Shown piece by piece: positions 12,315-24,640 of a stretch of 64,000 bases of DNA. Source of the stretch: Ptychodera flava (lineage: Eukaryota; Hemichordata; Enteropneusta; Ptychoderidae); NCBI RefSeq assembly GCF_041260155.1, contig NC_091931.1, forward strand, positions 19,105,666-19,169,665, written 5' to 3'. The position numbers and the translations under genes were made by a program. Position 1 is the stretch's first letter. Every line of letters begins with the position of its first letter. Below the pieces are notes generated by a model. That model did not search any database. It was not told where the DNA came from and worked only from the letters and a program-made list of their open reading frames with translations.

Positions 12315-12979
12315 GTAAGTTGAATCCGGGGTTAGATCATTTTGTGGAGGGACCGTGATTTTACGTCCTGTTTGAATGTGTCAGAAGAATATCAGCATGC
12401 ATGGGAGGTACTACTACAAGCGAGCGATAGCAGCAGTCCTTTAGTCATCGCCGGGGAAAGTTGTGGCCGAGGGAACGACATCAAGGCTCAAAGGTAGCCA
12501 CCTTCTGTTCTCCGTAGTGTGTATGATCATATATTTTTTACATCCATGGTATGATGGAGCTAGAGCAGGCGTTACAATGCGATTTTGACTATCACTCAAT
12601 CAAATGTTGCACATTTCTGGTCTGTAGACCATAGCCAGTATAGAGTTGGAAGGGGACTCGAACTCGGTCTGTAGTTAATCAAAGCATGGACGTCGTGAGT
12701 CCAGACGTAATTCATAGTGGCATGATTACGGTATTTCCATGTGATGATGTGGGCAAAACACAACCTCTATCATTAGAAGGTGTTGAATGTACGGCAACGT
12801 ATTTGCTGTTTCTGTGAATACCTAAGTGTTGCGCCGGGCAAAACAAAAAGCGCCATGATTGAATCATGTCGAGAAGTCAAGTAGGCCAACGTCGGCCATG
12901 CACTAGGACCAGACGAGAGAATGTTTTTACCAATGACAGATCGACTTTGTCATTCTAGTATTCCTTAACAACTTGATTA

Positions 12980-13026
12980 GTATCTGAATGTCGTAGACTG
13001 ATTTAATCAGTCTACGATTCAGATAC
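12980..13026. repeat. Short perfect-stem hairpin
   Basis: gtatctgaatgtcgtagact pairs with its reverse complement across a four-base centre, with one bulge. Function unknown. Confidence 0.6.
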
Positions 13027-13486
13027 AATGGTTGTTCTGACCAGTGTAAAAATATGCCATTCACACAAAGCTTGTTGGTAGAGTCAAACTATAAATAGCA
13101 TATAAAGTGAAATTTGCACTGAGCACAAAACGGTACGTTGTGCTGACGATGGAATGTCAGTCTACATACCCATGATTCATGTGGCATAATACAATGAGAA
13201 TATGCTGGATCAGAATCACCGAACCGCAAAGAATCTTCTGTTGTCGTCTACTCACAGGAATAATAAAATACGAATGAATACTGAGTAGTTTCAAAACATT
13301 TCATTGCGTTTAAAACTTTTCCACTACAATGTACTCTGCTAAATTACTGCTCGATAATGGTGATTCAGGACAACCATTACAACTTTTTGTAGTTGTTGTT
13401 TAAATTAAAACATGTTACATTCCACTGTCTTATGCAATCGATATAAAATTCGCAAGTAGTCCAGAAGGACAGTTGCTTCGACGACC

Positions 13487-13620
13487 ATGGCAAGCTTCCC
13501 GAAAACATTGCTACTGAATTTGCTAACTGAAAATTCTTATGTCGAAAACGTCACAATTATCTTGAATAAGCCCGTCCAGAATCCTGTGGCCATAGATACT
13601 GCCAGAGATGCTTTGCAATT
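13487..13620 (+). pseudogene. RING first exon, type B, decayed, upstream of copy 2
   Basis: This reads MASFPKTLLLN, matching MAGLPKSLLVN of the exon at 32850, then drifts out of frame, so the RING cysteines are lost (CGHRYC appears as a shifted remnant). No gtaagt donor remains. It occupies the same relative place as the B exons of copies 3 and 4. Confidence 0.7.
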
Positions 13621-14389
13621 ATAATTATATAACTTTTTACTCACACTTTAGTGATATGATTATGTAGTTTTCAGTCGTATAGGAGATAATGAGTATACAT
13701 GTGTATGGTCGGTCACTGTGACATTGGTCGACAATATAAGTACACACCTTTATGAGCATAAAATTCTATTGATCAAGTATAAATGTTGTTTTCTGTGTCT
13801 GGTGTGCTCTGTCTTCTTAATTTGCATTTATCGGCTTATTATAATGTTCGATAATGCTGAAGACATAATCGAAAGAATCTACATGTCCTCCCAAAAACAC
13901 GCGTGGTCGTCTGAATAAATGTATTCCGATACAAACAATATGCAAGTTAAAGGGTATTTCACTTTAATTTTTTTCATATTTTATTGCGTTTATCTTATTT
14001 TGGATACTCCTACGACGGAATATAATCAATAGAATGCCCGAACCTTAATTGATCTTAAAATATATAAGATAAAGTAAACCTATATTGTAAGCTTTTTAAA
14101 ATGGCGTATTGAGTTTGGATCGTACAATACACATGGATGATACATACTGCGAGGATTTGCCCCTTCTTCGCCTGCACATACCTCTCATATACAGTGAGTA
14201 TTTAAATTTTTAGCTCACGTGTTCACACACGTCAGTGATGTTTGTCTGTCTGCCCGTGAGTATGTGTGAGTGTGTCTCTGTCTCTGTCTGTCTGTTTATA
14301 CGATAACTCAAGAAAGACTGTGGATTCAAGTCAGAGTTGGTAGACAGGTACCATATGCTAATGGCAAGAACTGATTAGATTTTGGTTAG

Positions 14390-15240
14390 TGTGGCTTGCA
14401 TATTAATGAAGTTATGAAAATGTTTTTCATATAATGATTTCCTATGGAGACAGTAATGACAGCGTCGACATATATCAAGACATACTGAACAAAACTTAAC
14501 AAAACTTTTCACTGATGACAATCTCAGGAACATTATGATGATATTGTGAGTGTCATGTCAATTGTCTGCTCATTTGCATATTTTATGGATTTTTTTGTAA
14601 TTTGTTAAATATCTCCGAAATTCCTGCACTGAATTTGATGATAAGTGTTACAAATATTGATCTGATAGATATCTAATTGTACTGAGAATAATTTAGGAGT
14701 GTCAAGTTAATAAACAGTCCATTTGCATATTTAGTGAAGTTTTGTGATTAGTTACATAACTCCGAAATAACTGCACCAAATTTGATAGAATCTACTGAAG
14801 TTACTGATCCACCAGATATTTAAGTGTGCTCCGAAGCATTTAGTAGTGCGAAGTTAATTAAGTGTTCATTTGCATATTTAATGAACTTTGCAATTAGTGA
14901 TATAACTCAGAAATTATGGCATTAAGTTCGGTGATGTCTGCTACAGATATTAATCTGATAAATATCTAATTGTCACGTGAAGCACTGTGCAGTATCAAGT
15001 GAATTGAGGGTTCACTTGCATATTTAACGGACTTCGTGATATAACTCCGAATTTGAATTTGATAAAACGTGCTACATATGTTGATCTGATAGATATCTAA
15101 TTGTCTCATAAAGCATTGAGCAGTGTCAAGTTTTGTTATTAGTGATTTAACTCCGAGAGTACTGTGCGAAAGTTGATGAAACCTGCGACATATAATGATC
15201 TGACAGATACCTGATTGTTCTGAGAAGCTACTACTATGTA
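14390..15240. repeat. Degenerate tandem repeat, about 147 bp unit
   Basis: Units contain tttgcatatttaatgaa, then ataactccgaaat, then ttgatctgatagatatctaa. The ataactccgaaat core recurs near 14612, 14758, 14905 and 15040 at about 146-147 bp, with a shorter last unit near 15150. A (TCTG)n-like stretch precedes it at 14240-14295. Confidence 0.75.
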
Positions 15241-15299
15241 ATGAACCTGTTATAAACCTTGTGAGCACGTTCAGTTCACATCTAGTAACGTGTAACTCA

Positions 15300-16089
15300 T
15301 CATATCATCCTCTAAACTTGGATATCATTCATGATTAGACCATCTCATACTGCTCAATAGCAATAACACCTATCCCATATCCAAAATCCATGGGTCAAAG
15401 TTGTATTACTCGGTACTTAATACGACAAACACATAAAGCACAGCAACACGAACTAAATTCAGGTACTCATAACACAATCAAAGTCGCAAAAGAAAGAGAT
15501 TATGGACCTCAGGTAAAACAACCAAGAAGGACACATCGTTTTCAATTTATTGTTTTGTTTGTGACCGCTTGACTTATTGCAAACTGGACAGAAGATAATA
15601 AATGAGTGAAAGTTAAAAAGTACGCGACATTTTGACTTTTTGACTTTTTTGACTTTTATGAAACATCATAATATAAGCAAAGTTCACGTCAAAGTGAGAC
15701 CTCCCTGACAATGTGCAAATTATTTTGGTAACATTTTTATGATTTAGTCCGCATATAGATCCCCATTCCATGAGACACACGAAGAAACATTATCATAAGC
15801 ATGTATTCTCGTCCGTAAATTTTGTGAATAAATCCATGTGCCAAGAATGCTGAACATGTAAACGAAAGACATACTGTTACATATTAAATAACATGTTGGT
15901 TACACTAAAGAGTAAAATAATGTTGGCTGTGGCAATGCGTACTTTTTAGTCATGCGCGAAAGAGCAAATAAAAAAACAATCAAAGATTTTAATGGAATAG
16001 TAAAATGATGGTGAAATCACTTGGAGTGTCCATCATCATGATAAGAGCGTTCAGAAAGTAACTAATGATTCTCCTATTCCAACACCCAG
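15300..16089. other. Intron-like DNA before copy 2 exon 2
   Basis: No gene or clear element. A gactttttgactttt short repeat lies at about 15630-15660. Confidence 0.5.
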
Positions 16090-16165
16090 GGAAGGTTCTG
16101 GAAATAATATATGTATCGGTTGTAAAGAAGAAGGTGAACTGGATTCTCCGATCAGTTTTGATGAG
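16090..16165 (+). CDS. TRAF copy 2 exon 2
   Basis: This reads EGSGNNICIGCKEEGELD and ends SFDE. At 76 nt it is one codon longer than the others and keeps phase. The CxxC pair is present. Confidence 0.75.
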
Positions 16166-16498
16166 GTATGGGCAAATTTTCTGTAATATGTCTGATAAGC
16201 AGCTTAAAGAAAGAGGGACAGAATATATTATTTTGATCATGCCAAGCATAGTTTCATGTTCTATCACACAGCAGGCTGACGTTGAAACGAATTTGACTCG
16301 CTCTGTAACACATCCTGTGTGTGACCAGCATTTATTGTAAATTCTGACAAACAGTTGGAAGTATGGACTTTAGGAGTTGTCGATTGTAGTAATAATACAT
16401 CCTGGATATATGTAGGCATACTATGAAACTGATGCATAGTCTACGAAGAATTTTTGAATCTAACTTCGGAGATAAATTATCAATGTGTCATCCTGCAG

Positions 16499-16600
16499 AT
16501 GTACATAGACAGAGCCATTCGGAGAGAACTCAACGAACATAAAGTGAGATGCCTTAACGAAAGATGTACATGGACTGGGCGCTTCAAAGAGTATGGTGAT
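16499..16600 (+). CDS. TRAF copy 2 exon 3
   Basis: 102 nt, open: MYIDRAIRRELNEHKV, then RCLNERCTWTGRFKEY. The zinc-ligand cysteines are kept. Confidence 0.8.
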
Positions 16601-16814
16601 GTAAGTATATTTAGACGTTAATGGATATCAAATTTATTCAAACAGGAAAGAATTTAATTGCTATTGTCAGAGTATTAATTTGTTATATTATGATGATGAA
16701 CATTTCAAAGCACTTTATTTAAAATACAAAATCAAATTGCGCTTTTCAGCCATGTCTCATAATGGCCCGTCTGCTTTTGAAAACCTGAACTTCATTGCTT
16801 GATCTCACCTGTAG

Positions 16815-16976
16815 CACGTTACAACCTGCCCCTTTGAGATGATATCATGCATCAAAAGTGGCTGCGACAATACTTTCCCGCGGGCACAGTTAATCGAACA
16901 TCTTCAGAAGGACTGTCCCATGCGGGTGTTAAACTGTCCCCACTGTGGCCAGGAAACTACTAAAGTAGAGTCAGAG
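16815..16976 (+). CDS. TRAF copy 2 exon 4
   Basis: 162 nt, open: CPFEMISCIKSGCDNTF, then LIEHLQKDCPMRVLNCPHC. It keeps the CPHC pair that copy 4 has lost. Confidence 0.8.
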
Positions 16977-17245
16977 GTAAGGCGCTGTTACGCAATAATA
17001 TTATTTCGTATGTATTCCACAACCCTAAACTGTCACATATAGTTGTGAACAAAAACTGTGAGAGTACAACCTCAACACACTTTACACAGACCCTCGATCT
17101 TCCGACTGCAGATGAAGATTACTGCACAGTTTAATGTAAATAAGATAACTCGTTATGCCTATTTTCCTATCGATAGTTCGATACTGCTATTAAAATATGA
17201 ACAACAATAGACATTAAATGTAATCAAAATACTACCTTATTGCAG

Positions 17246-17317
17246 AGTCATTTCAGTCAATGTCCCAGTTATCCAGTACAATGTCAATTCTGTGAAAGAA
17301 GAATACCACGACAACAG
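17246..17317 (+). CDS. TRAF copy 2 exon 5
   Basis: 72 nt, open: SHFSQCPSYPVQCQFCERR, ending RQQ before a gtagga donor. Confidence 0.8.
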
Positions 17318-17518
17318 GTAGGACAAGGAGTTTCGTTCTACCTTGATTGAAAGTTATCTGTACATACCATTCTCGAAGTGATATCAAAACAAGAAATGAA
17401 AACTCAGAAAATATATGCAAGTTGACGACGCTTTGAAGAGGTCAAAAGTCTGCTCGCTTTTTGAATTCCTTGTGGATCTGTTTTGCTAACTATGAAACAT
17501 TTCTTTCCTTCAATATAG

Positions 17519-17604
17519 GTAAATGACATGTAGACCCTCACAATGGCGACTGTGAAAGAAAACTAGAATTCTGTGAGTTCCGTGAAGTTGGATGCACTGA
17601 AATG
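17519..17604 (+). pseudogene. TRAF copy 2 exon 6, one base short
   Basis: 86 nt against 87 elsewhere. The missing base near gtaaatgacatg breaks the frame; the rest (GDCERKLEFCEFREVGC) is recognisable. Confidence 0.75.
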
Positions 17605-17745
17605 GTAAGATCTTGGGACATGACGCATTTTATTAAAATTTCTCAATGATGCAGTTTTAAAAAGTTCTCAAAGAATATTTATTAGTAATTACATGTTAAG
17701 AATTCATAATATTTGAACCTGAAATATTGTAAGACTTTCCTTTTA

Positions 17746-20446
17746 GACTGCGTTCACAAACAACGGTTGAGTGGGGGGGGGGGGGCCTGGAGGAATCGCG
17801 ATTGAAATCCTTTTTTTTCAGATCCCCCTCAATACCCTAAAATATTTTCAAGTCCCCCGGCTATATGATCAAAAATCAATATTAGGATGCGCGCAAAGAA
17901 AAAATAAACATGTTTGGGCAGTTCTACTGGCAGGTGTTCAACACTTCCTCTTATTAGCAGTTTACAGAGGCATACTCCTAAGGCAAATTCTTGAATTGAT
18001 TCGTTTGACTTTTTTGATAGTATTGATGGTTGCAAAATGGATGATACTATTTTTATATCTCCCACTGATGTTAAAAATGCTATTAGTAAATTACAATTGG
18101 GGAAATCGGCAGGGCCTGATTTCCTCTCGCCTGAGCACTTTACTTTTGCCAGCAAAAAGGTGTATATACTTTTGAGTATGTGTTTTACTGCCATGCTTTC
18201 TCATGGTCTTTGTCCTCATAGATTCTCTGCTACTATTTTAGTCCCAATTATTAAAGACGGAAATAGTAACATTACTGACAAAAACAATTATCGGCCAATT
18301 GCATTGTCAACAATTGCTTCGAAAGTCATGCAATTTGTTATTTTGGGCAAGATTGATTGCCATCTTCATTAATCACACCACCAATTTGGTTTTAAGCCTT
18401 CTCATTCTACTGACATGTGTGCATACGTTTTGAAAGAAATCATTAATTAGTATAGAAAACGTGGTAGCAATGTTATTATTACGTGTATGGATGTTTCTAA
18501 AGCATTCGATCGAGTTAATCACTGGACACTGTTTAAAAAACTGATCTCTAGAAATGTACCAATTTTTCGTAAGGTTTCTCCTTATCTGGTACAGAACTCA
18601 GAATATTTTATTCGTTGGGCCAATTGCCTATCTGACAGTTTACGTAGTCAATGGTGTTAGTTAAGCGGGGCGGAGTTTTATCTCCGAAGCTTTTCCATGT
18701 CTATGTTGATCATCTGAGTACAAGACTAGTTAATTCAAAAGTGGGATGTAACATAGGTGGTGTTTTCATAAATCACTTAATGTATGCTTATGATATCTGT
18801 TTGATCAGCCCTTCTGTCAAGGGAACTTAAAAACTGCTTGACATATGTAGCCACTATGGCGACCTGCATGACATGACGTTTAATACGAAGAAAACGCAAT
18901 GCATGTTTGTCATTTCAAAACGCACTCAGATTGTATAAACTCCATCTGTTGATCTAAATCGTGTGAAAATTACATTTGTAGTAAAGAAAAAGGATCCTGG
19001 GTATTTGTTGACGGATCGGTTTAGTGATAATGAAGATATTGAGCGTCAAAAGAGAGCATTATATGTATCTGCAAATATGCTCTTGAGGAAATTTTCTTTA
19101 TGTTCTGTGAATGTAAAGTGTAATCTTTTCAAAGCATATTGTTATCAATTATATGGTGGTAATCTGTGGGTTAATTATACTGCTGGTGTCTTGAAAAAAG
19201 TGAAAGTTGGTTACAATAATGCAGCTCGCATTTTTCTGGGCTATGAGAGACGCAGTAGTGCAAGCTCTATGTTTGTTTCTAATAGGATTGATAGTTTTGA
19301 TGCTCTTTTACGAAAGCAAATGTATAGTCTGATGAAAAGAATATCTTACAGTGAAAATACAATTGTAAGAATGGTTAATGATGTACTGTTTTACAGTTCT
19401 GACTTGCGTAACCTGTGGAGAAAGTCGATCTTTCATGGTTAGTGAATGATATTTATATATGGATAGTATATCCAACGCCAGTTATGTTTTTTGTATCACA
19501 GTATCTGTATTTCCTTTGTGTAATTTATATGGACGAATGTAGTTCGAAATAAACAAGCATATATATTTTTTTTCGATGAAAATGTGAAAATTTGGAAAAT
19601 CAAGGATGGTACCTCCCATCTTTTTCTTAAATATTTGATTATTCTCGTATGACAGAATTCAAAAATCCCTGATAACTTTCAAGTCTCCTGGTCTTCCATG
19701 TGTTGTTTTCTGGTCTGATCTTCAGTGTGCAAGCATGTTTCACTGTCATGAGCATCACATCTTCTTCAACTAATTTATGGTCAGAGCTATCTCTATCACC
19801 GCCGGTATGCAGTGATAGTGACACTGCCCGTAGCTGTATTAACTTTGATAATTTTGACAATAATTTTGTTCAGTTTATACAACTGCGTTCTTTTCCTACT
19901 TCCTACAGCTTGTTGATCTGCCAACACAGCCTGTGTATGTGTACCATGCATTTTATCATCGACAAATGACTTTCTGTCTGGACTTTAATTCAATTATCAC
20001 CCAAATATTCATATATGCAGGCTTTAGTCGACAAACTCAATATTGTGTGTTTCAGCATGTTGTAAGGAGACAGCAAGAAACTGTATTTGATAAGTGCATA
20101 GAAATATCAAAAACATTATCATTAGTTGCAGCTTCTGCCTCGATATTAGGCCTATATACTTGGTTTTTCGTAATTTTTAGATTTTTTTGAAATAAAAGTA
20201 ATGAAATGCGACAAAATGTTATAGATCTTCTTAATTATTACTAACATTAGAAAAATGGATGACATTAAAATGTTATTAAATTTTCTTTGAATTACCCATC
20301 AAACTTGGAACGTAAAACAAGGGAACCAACATATTTTCAAGTCCCCCTAGCAGAGCAAAACTTTCAAGTTCCCTCCTCTACTGTCCAAAAATTTCTGAAT
20401 CCCTCTCAATTTCTCCAGTCCCCCTAACTGTTTTATGAACGCAGCC
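17746..20446. mobile_element. Inverted-repeat transposon with G-run ends, TTA target site (copy A), containing a LINE
   Basis: Ends GACTGCGTTCA... and ...TGAACGCAGCC are inverted repeats followed inwards by runs of G (left) or C (right). It is flanked by TTA (17743-17745) and TTG, a mutated TTA. The right part, 19575-20446, matches a second copy at 22230-23802, whose right end is followed by TTA. TTA target sites and G-rich ends fit PIF/Harbinger-type elements, but no transposase is visible, so the class is inferred. Confidence 0.6.
17900..19570 (+). mobile_element. 5'-truncated LINE fragment with reverse transcriptase
   Basis: The frame 18037-18372 carries SAGPDFLSPEHF and NNYRPIALSTIASKVM, the finger and palm segments of a non-LTR reverse transcriptase. 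Further on TCMDVSKAFDRVNH-like residues (about 18485-18525) and YAYD near 18785, a changed form of the usual YADD, follow in other frames. The frame 18963-19442 is the C-terminal part (ANMLLRKFSLCSVNVKCNLF, KAYCYQLYGGNLW). Several stops and frameshifts make it dead. The 3' end aataaacaagcatatata precedes a T-run at 19570. It lies inside the inverted-repeat element 17746-20446. Jockey/CR1-like by motif; exact clade uncertain. Confidence 0.75.
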
Positions 20447-20615
20447 TTGGCAAAATACATTTCTGATGTTTTAAAACACGTAAACTTTAGCTACGACATC
20501 ATCGTTAAACGCAAGCAAGGTGACTTTAAAGGGTAATAAGGTCTGCCACACTGACCTATATCGTGTTCCAGACTATCAGACATGTGTGCCTGAACATGTA
20601 TATTAAAACTTACCT

Positions 20616-21215
20616 TGAACAGGATATCAGAATTCAAGCTTTAGAAATGTCTTCGTATGACGGAGTTTTTGCTTTGGAAGATCTCCGACTTCACTCGTAA
20701 ACGAAACGATGCAATGAGCGGACGAACTAAATCCATCTACTCTCCGTGTTTCTATACAAGTCGTCATGGTTACAAGATGTGTGCTCGAGTTTGCCTGAAT
20801 GGAGACGGAATAGGGAAGGGTAATCACGTGTCACTGTTTTTTTGTCATCATGAAGGGACCCTTTGATGCCCTTCTTGACTGGCCATTCAGACAGAAGGTC
20901 ACCTTCATATGGCTGGACCAGAACAACAGAGAACACGTCATCGATGCATTCAGACCTGATCCCACTTCAACTTCTTTTCAAAGACCAAAGAACGATTTGA
21001 ACATTTCAAGTGGATGCCCTCTGTTCATGCCGCTTTCACAGATAGACAGTACACGTCATGCATATATGAAGGATGATACAGCCTTCTTGAAGATTACCGT
21101 CAGTAATCACTGCAGCGACCTCGAAAGTGACGGCCCTGATTTATCCCATTTCCAGCGTGAGCAGTTTAAACAACCCCGGTCCAGTCGAATCAGACGGGCA
21201 CCCATGTCATTGTAG
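20616..21215 (+). pseudogene. TRAF copy 2 MATH domain remnant without coiled coil
   Basis: It begins DIRIQALEMSSYDG, then one extra base shifts into WKISDFTRKRNDAM and GYKMCARVCLNGDG; a second extra T near 20838 shifts into FDALLDWPFRQKV and NISSGCPLFMPL. The tail differs from the other copies: after AFLKITV it continues SNHCSDLESDGPDLS and a basic end RSSRIRRAPMSL instead of FVDVSDL. The domain strand order is kept. Confidence 0.8.
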
Positions 21216-22229
21216 TAAGTTTACTACCGGTTCTCTTTACGCAGTGGAAGGAATAGATAGCGCCAAAACTAACGGGTGACAACAGGAAGAGTATATTAAG
21301 GGAACAAGCATTTTTAACGGCAGGGGACCAGAAGAGAGATTACTGTATATGTACTGCAGATTATTATGTAATGCACCACCACATAAAGTTGGTACTGTCT
21401 CTCAGTAATGTGTATACGAGAAAAATAATTTCTATTCAAAATTCAATTTTGGCAGTATTAATTGTATATTATATTGATCCTACTTCCTACATTTTATTAT
21501 TTTCCATAATATTACGAAATGCTAACAATGAACTCCTTGTCCAACCGCTAAAAACCTACTTACAGCTTGAAGGAAGAATGTCATAAGCCGTGAAATAACC
21601 ATGCAAATTAGTCACGTGTCCATTCAATAACCTTTCGGTATTTTCATGCTAAATTATGCAAATGAGTATCAAATTTGGCGGACTACATTATACTTTGTAA
21701 AAATTTTCGTTTGCTGTATATTGAAACCAGCTCGATGGAGAACAGGTATCATTTTAAATGCATCAGCGGACTTTTTGGATTTATCAGTCTAAGCTGACTT
21801 GAGTTTGTCCAACTCTGGCCAGGTCAATGGCACCAGCTGAAAAGCACATAAAATGACAATCATGAGAGAGTATGAAAATTGTGTATTCCTGGCTACATTT
21901 TACCAAATTGTAAAAAACTGAGCACAGTGACCTACCGACTTGTTTATTTTAAAAATATAAGACATATACAATTTAGATGCTACTTATAAATGTTTTACAA
22001 AAGTTAAAATATTCCATCAAATCAATGTTTTAATCTCTGAAATTTTGGGTGTAATAATGGCAAATTTGGTAAAAAAATAAATGATTCCATTTAGTCACAC
22101 ATTTTTCATTTAAATTAGAGTCTTTACTGTTCAAAGTTTTGTGTTATTGTACGATGAGATGTTAAAATTTCATTCACTGCAAGAATTTGAAATGAATGGT
22201 TTTATATATTCCTTGATTTTAAGTGATTA
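21216..22229. other. Unassigned DNA after copy 2
   Basis: AT-rich, no gene. I found no paralogous block for this stretch elsewhere in the window. Confidence 0.4.
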
Positions 22230-23802
22230 AAAAAACTGTGATTTTTCATCGTACATTTGAATAAGATCAAGCATGGTGACCCCATCTTTTTTCTCTAATA
22301 TTTGATTGTTCTCATATGCCAGAATTCAAAAATCCATGGTAACTGTTAGTCCCCTAGTCTTCTATGTGTTGCTCTCTGGCCGGATCTTGTGTTCACTGTC
22401 AATTCAGTGTCCTATGACTGAAACCTTCTTAAACTACATCAGAGTCAGAGCTACCACTGTCACTTCCAGTATGCAGTAGCAGGGCAGTAGCTGTATTAAT
22501 TTATTTTAACAATATTTTTGTTCAGTTTATACAATTGTGCTCTGGTTCTACTCGCTATGTAGCATTTTGAGCTGTCCAGTATTCAGCTTGCCAACACAGC
22601 CTATACGTGTACAGAGCATTTAAATCATTGACAAAAAATTTCGGTCTGAACTCTAATTCAATTATCACCAATATTTAGACAAACGGGCTTTGTTGACAAA
22701 CTGTATATTGTGTTTTTCAGCATGCTGCAGAGAGACATCAAGAAACTGTGTTCATAGAAGTATTGAAAAAATTATCAACAATTGCAGCTCCTGTCCCATT
22801 ACAAGGCTAACTTGTTGTTTTTACGAAATTTACTGGCATTCATACATGTTTAGATATTTTCAAGATTAAAGTCAGTAAATGCGACAAAACGATTCTAGAT
22901 TTTGTTTACGTAGCAAACTTGCTAAATACATAGACGAAATGAAATGAAATGAACGACACACGCCCTATGATTGGCTAGACGCTGCAATGTTCGTTCTTTT
23001 CGTATGCAATCCTTTGTTCTGATTGGCTGAACGAAAACGACGAAACAGTTTTTGCTCCTTTCGTTCACATTCTTTTTTCTTGATTGGCTGAACGAAAGTG
23101 ACGAAATATTTGCATATTAATTTTTTTCTGATGGAAAAAATGAGCTATTGTCGTTTCTCAAACTTTTTGCGCCTCGCTATTATTATATATTCACCATGTA
23201 ATAACTCCCGTCATTGAAATACAAGGAGTAACAGTGAACACAGATTGAACAGAGTTCATTCACGATGACCTCCATTCAGCTCGTGTCATGAAAGTATTTC
23301 AATGCGTGCTCAGTTTTCTTCCTTGCATTTCGAAGGCGGGCGGAATTACACGGTGAACATATAATGAGAGCGAGGCGCCAGCATTTTGGTATGCAGCTTG
23401 CCCTTCAATACAGACAAAATGAATATGCAAATATTTCGTCACTTTCGTTCAGCCAATCAAGAAAAAGAATGTGAACGAAAGGAACGAAACTCTGTGGTCG
23501 TTTTCGGTCAGCCAATCACAACAAGGATTGCACACGAAAAGAACGAACATTGCAGCGTCTAGCCAATCATAAGGTGTGTATCGTTCCTTCCGTTTCGTTT
23601 CGTCCATGCATTTAGCAAATTCGCTATTATTACTAACATTAGAACCATTGGACGACATCAAACTGTTGGAGCCAAATATTATCAGGTCCCCCTATAGGCA
23701 GAGCAAAACTTTCAAGTCCCCCTACTCCTAAAATTTTCGAATCCCAACTCTGAATTTCTCCAGCCCCCCTCCCCCCCCCCCCACCAATGTTTTAATGCGG
23801 CC
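22230..23802. mobile_element. Right part of G-run inverted-repeat transposon (copy B), split by a foldback element
   Basis: This matches copy A (19575-20446) in order, from aatatttgattgttctcata to the C-run end, and is followed by TTA at 23803. No left end with the G-run was found, so it is truncated. A 715-bp foldback element (22915-23629) splits it at a point corresponding to about 20235 in copy A. Confidence 0.6.
22915..23629. mobile_element. Foldback element with arms of more than 200 bp, nested
   Basis: The left arm starts AGCAAACTTGCTAAATACAT and the right arm ends with its near reverse complement (atgcatttagcaaattcgct). Arms share gattggctgaacgaaa blocks and stay alignable to near the centre (gcctcgctattattatata against tataatgagagcgaggc). 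It interrupts copy B of the G-run element; the unfilled version is seen in copy A at about 20235. No clear target duplication. No coding capacity. Confidence 0.75.
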
Positions 23803-23805
23803 TTA

Positions 23806-24640
23806 GCTAAGATGTTTATCTATCAGCCAGTCAGTCTGTCCGTTCAGTCCGTTGGGCGGGACCATCACTTTAAAGGATTAAAAGGCTTGATTGAAATACG
23901 GTCTCAGTAATATTTACAAAGGGATGTTACACGCATCTCTTCTTTCAAAAATTCAGAAGCTTGACCAGTGTTTAGAAGATAGCCACCCTTGCATGAAATT
24001 GAAATGTCATCACAGTGTGTTGCTCAAATTTCTCCATACTTCGCTCTAAGTTAGATATCTCAGTTATTCTTGCCATAATCCGCCTCCTGTACAGATGTAA
24101 ATAAAAAGGGCATTACTGTTTAAAATTATGCAACGGTGAGAAGTGAAACTGCTGCTCTTAGGCAATATAAATGTTTTGATAATCACTTTGCAGGATGACA
24201 TATCCTAAAATATTACATGAAATTTTACTTTCAATATTGACCAATATAATGATGATCAACATCAAAGTACCTTTATCACATACATTCTTCTAACGAGACC
24301 ACGCCTCATATTCATGAATAGGTGCTTAGACTATACGTTTTTGACTGACTAACATGCCAACAGTATAAATTAATGAGACAAACTGTCATTGTGGTATTTC
24401 TCTCGATGTCTATATTTGTTTTGATACTTTGAAATTTAAATTACTGTTGCAACACAACTGTGATGTTTTGGTACTGATGTTTTTTGTGTTTTTTCGAATA
24501 TTTACATTGATAGCATTGTCGATTTCTTTAAAATATATTTTTGTATCTCTAAAAGCTTTTATAATGATATATTCCCGTCGTTAGTACATGTAATCTTTTA
24601 AGTTCACAACAAAGGACAACATTCGTTACATTTACTTTTC
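23806..24640. repeat. Segmental duplicate of 3590-4760
   Basis: This has the same order of sequence as the 3' flank of copy 1, lacking the 201-bp MITE (empty site with a single TATC near 24545). It marks the end of unit 2. No gene. Confidence 0.7.

Larger units (their letters stand above)
16090..21215 (+). pseudogene. TRAF3-like gene, array copy 2, broken by insertions and a deletion
   Basis: Exons 2-6 are at 16090-16165, 16499-16600, 16815-16976, 17246-17317 and 17519-17604, and a MATH remnant is at 20616-21215. Exons 2-5 are open; exon 2 has one extra codon. Exon 6 is 86 nt instead of 87. A 2.7-kb inverted-repeat element holding a LINE sits in the last intron. The acceptor of the last exon and the whole coiled coil are missing: sequence matching the intron of copy 3 (tattaaaacttacctt) runs straight into aacaggatatcagaattc, an estimated 0.5-kb deletion. 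The MATH part has two extra bases. Protein divergence is greater than between copies 1, 3 and 4, so this is the oldest or least homogenised member. It is most likely a pseudogene, though its first zinc-finger exons could still be transcribed. Confidence 0.85.

Noticed and set aside
19639-20190. Possible transposase exons in the right part of the G-run element
   Set aside because: Frames are short on both strands and not shared by the second copy at 22230-22900.
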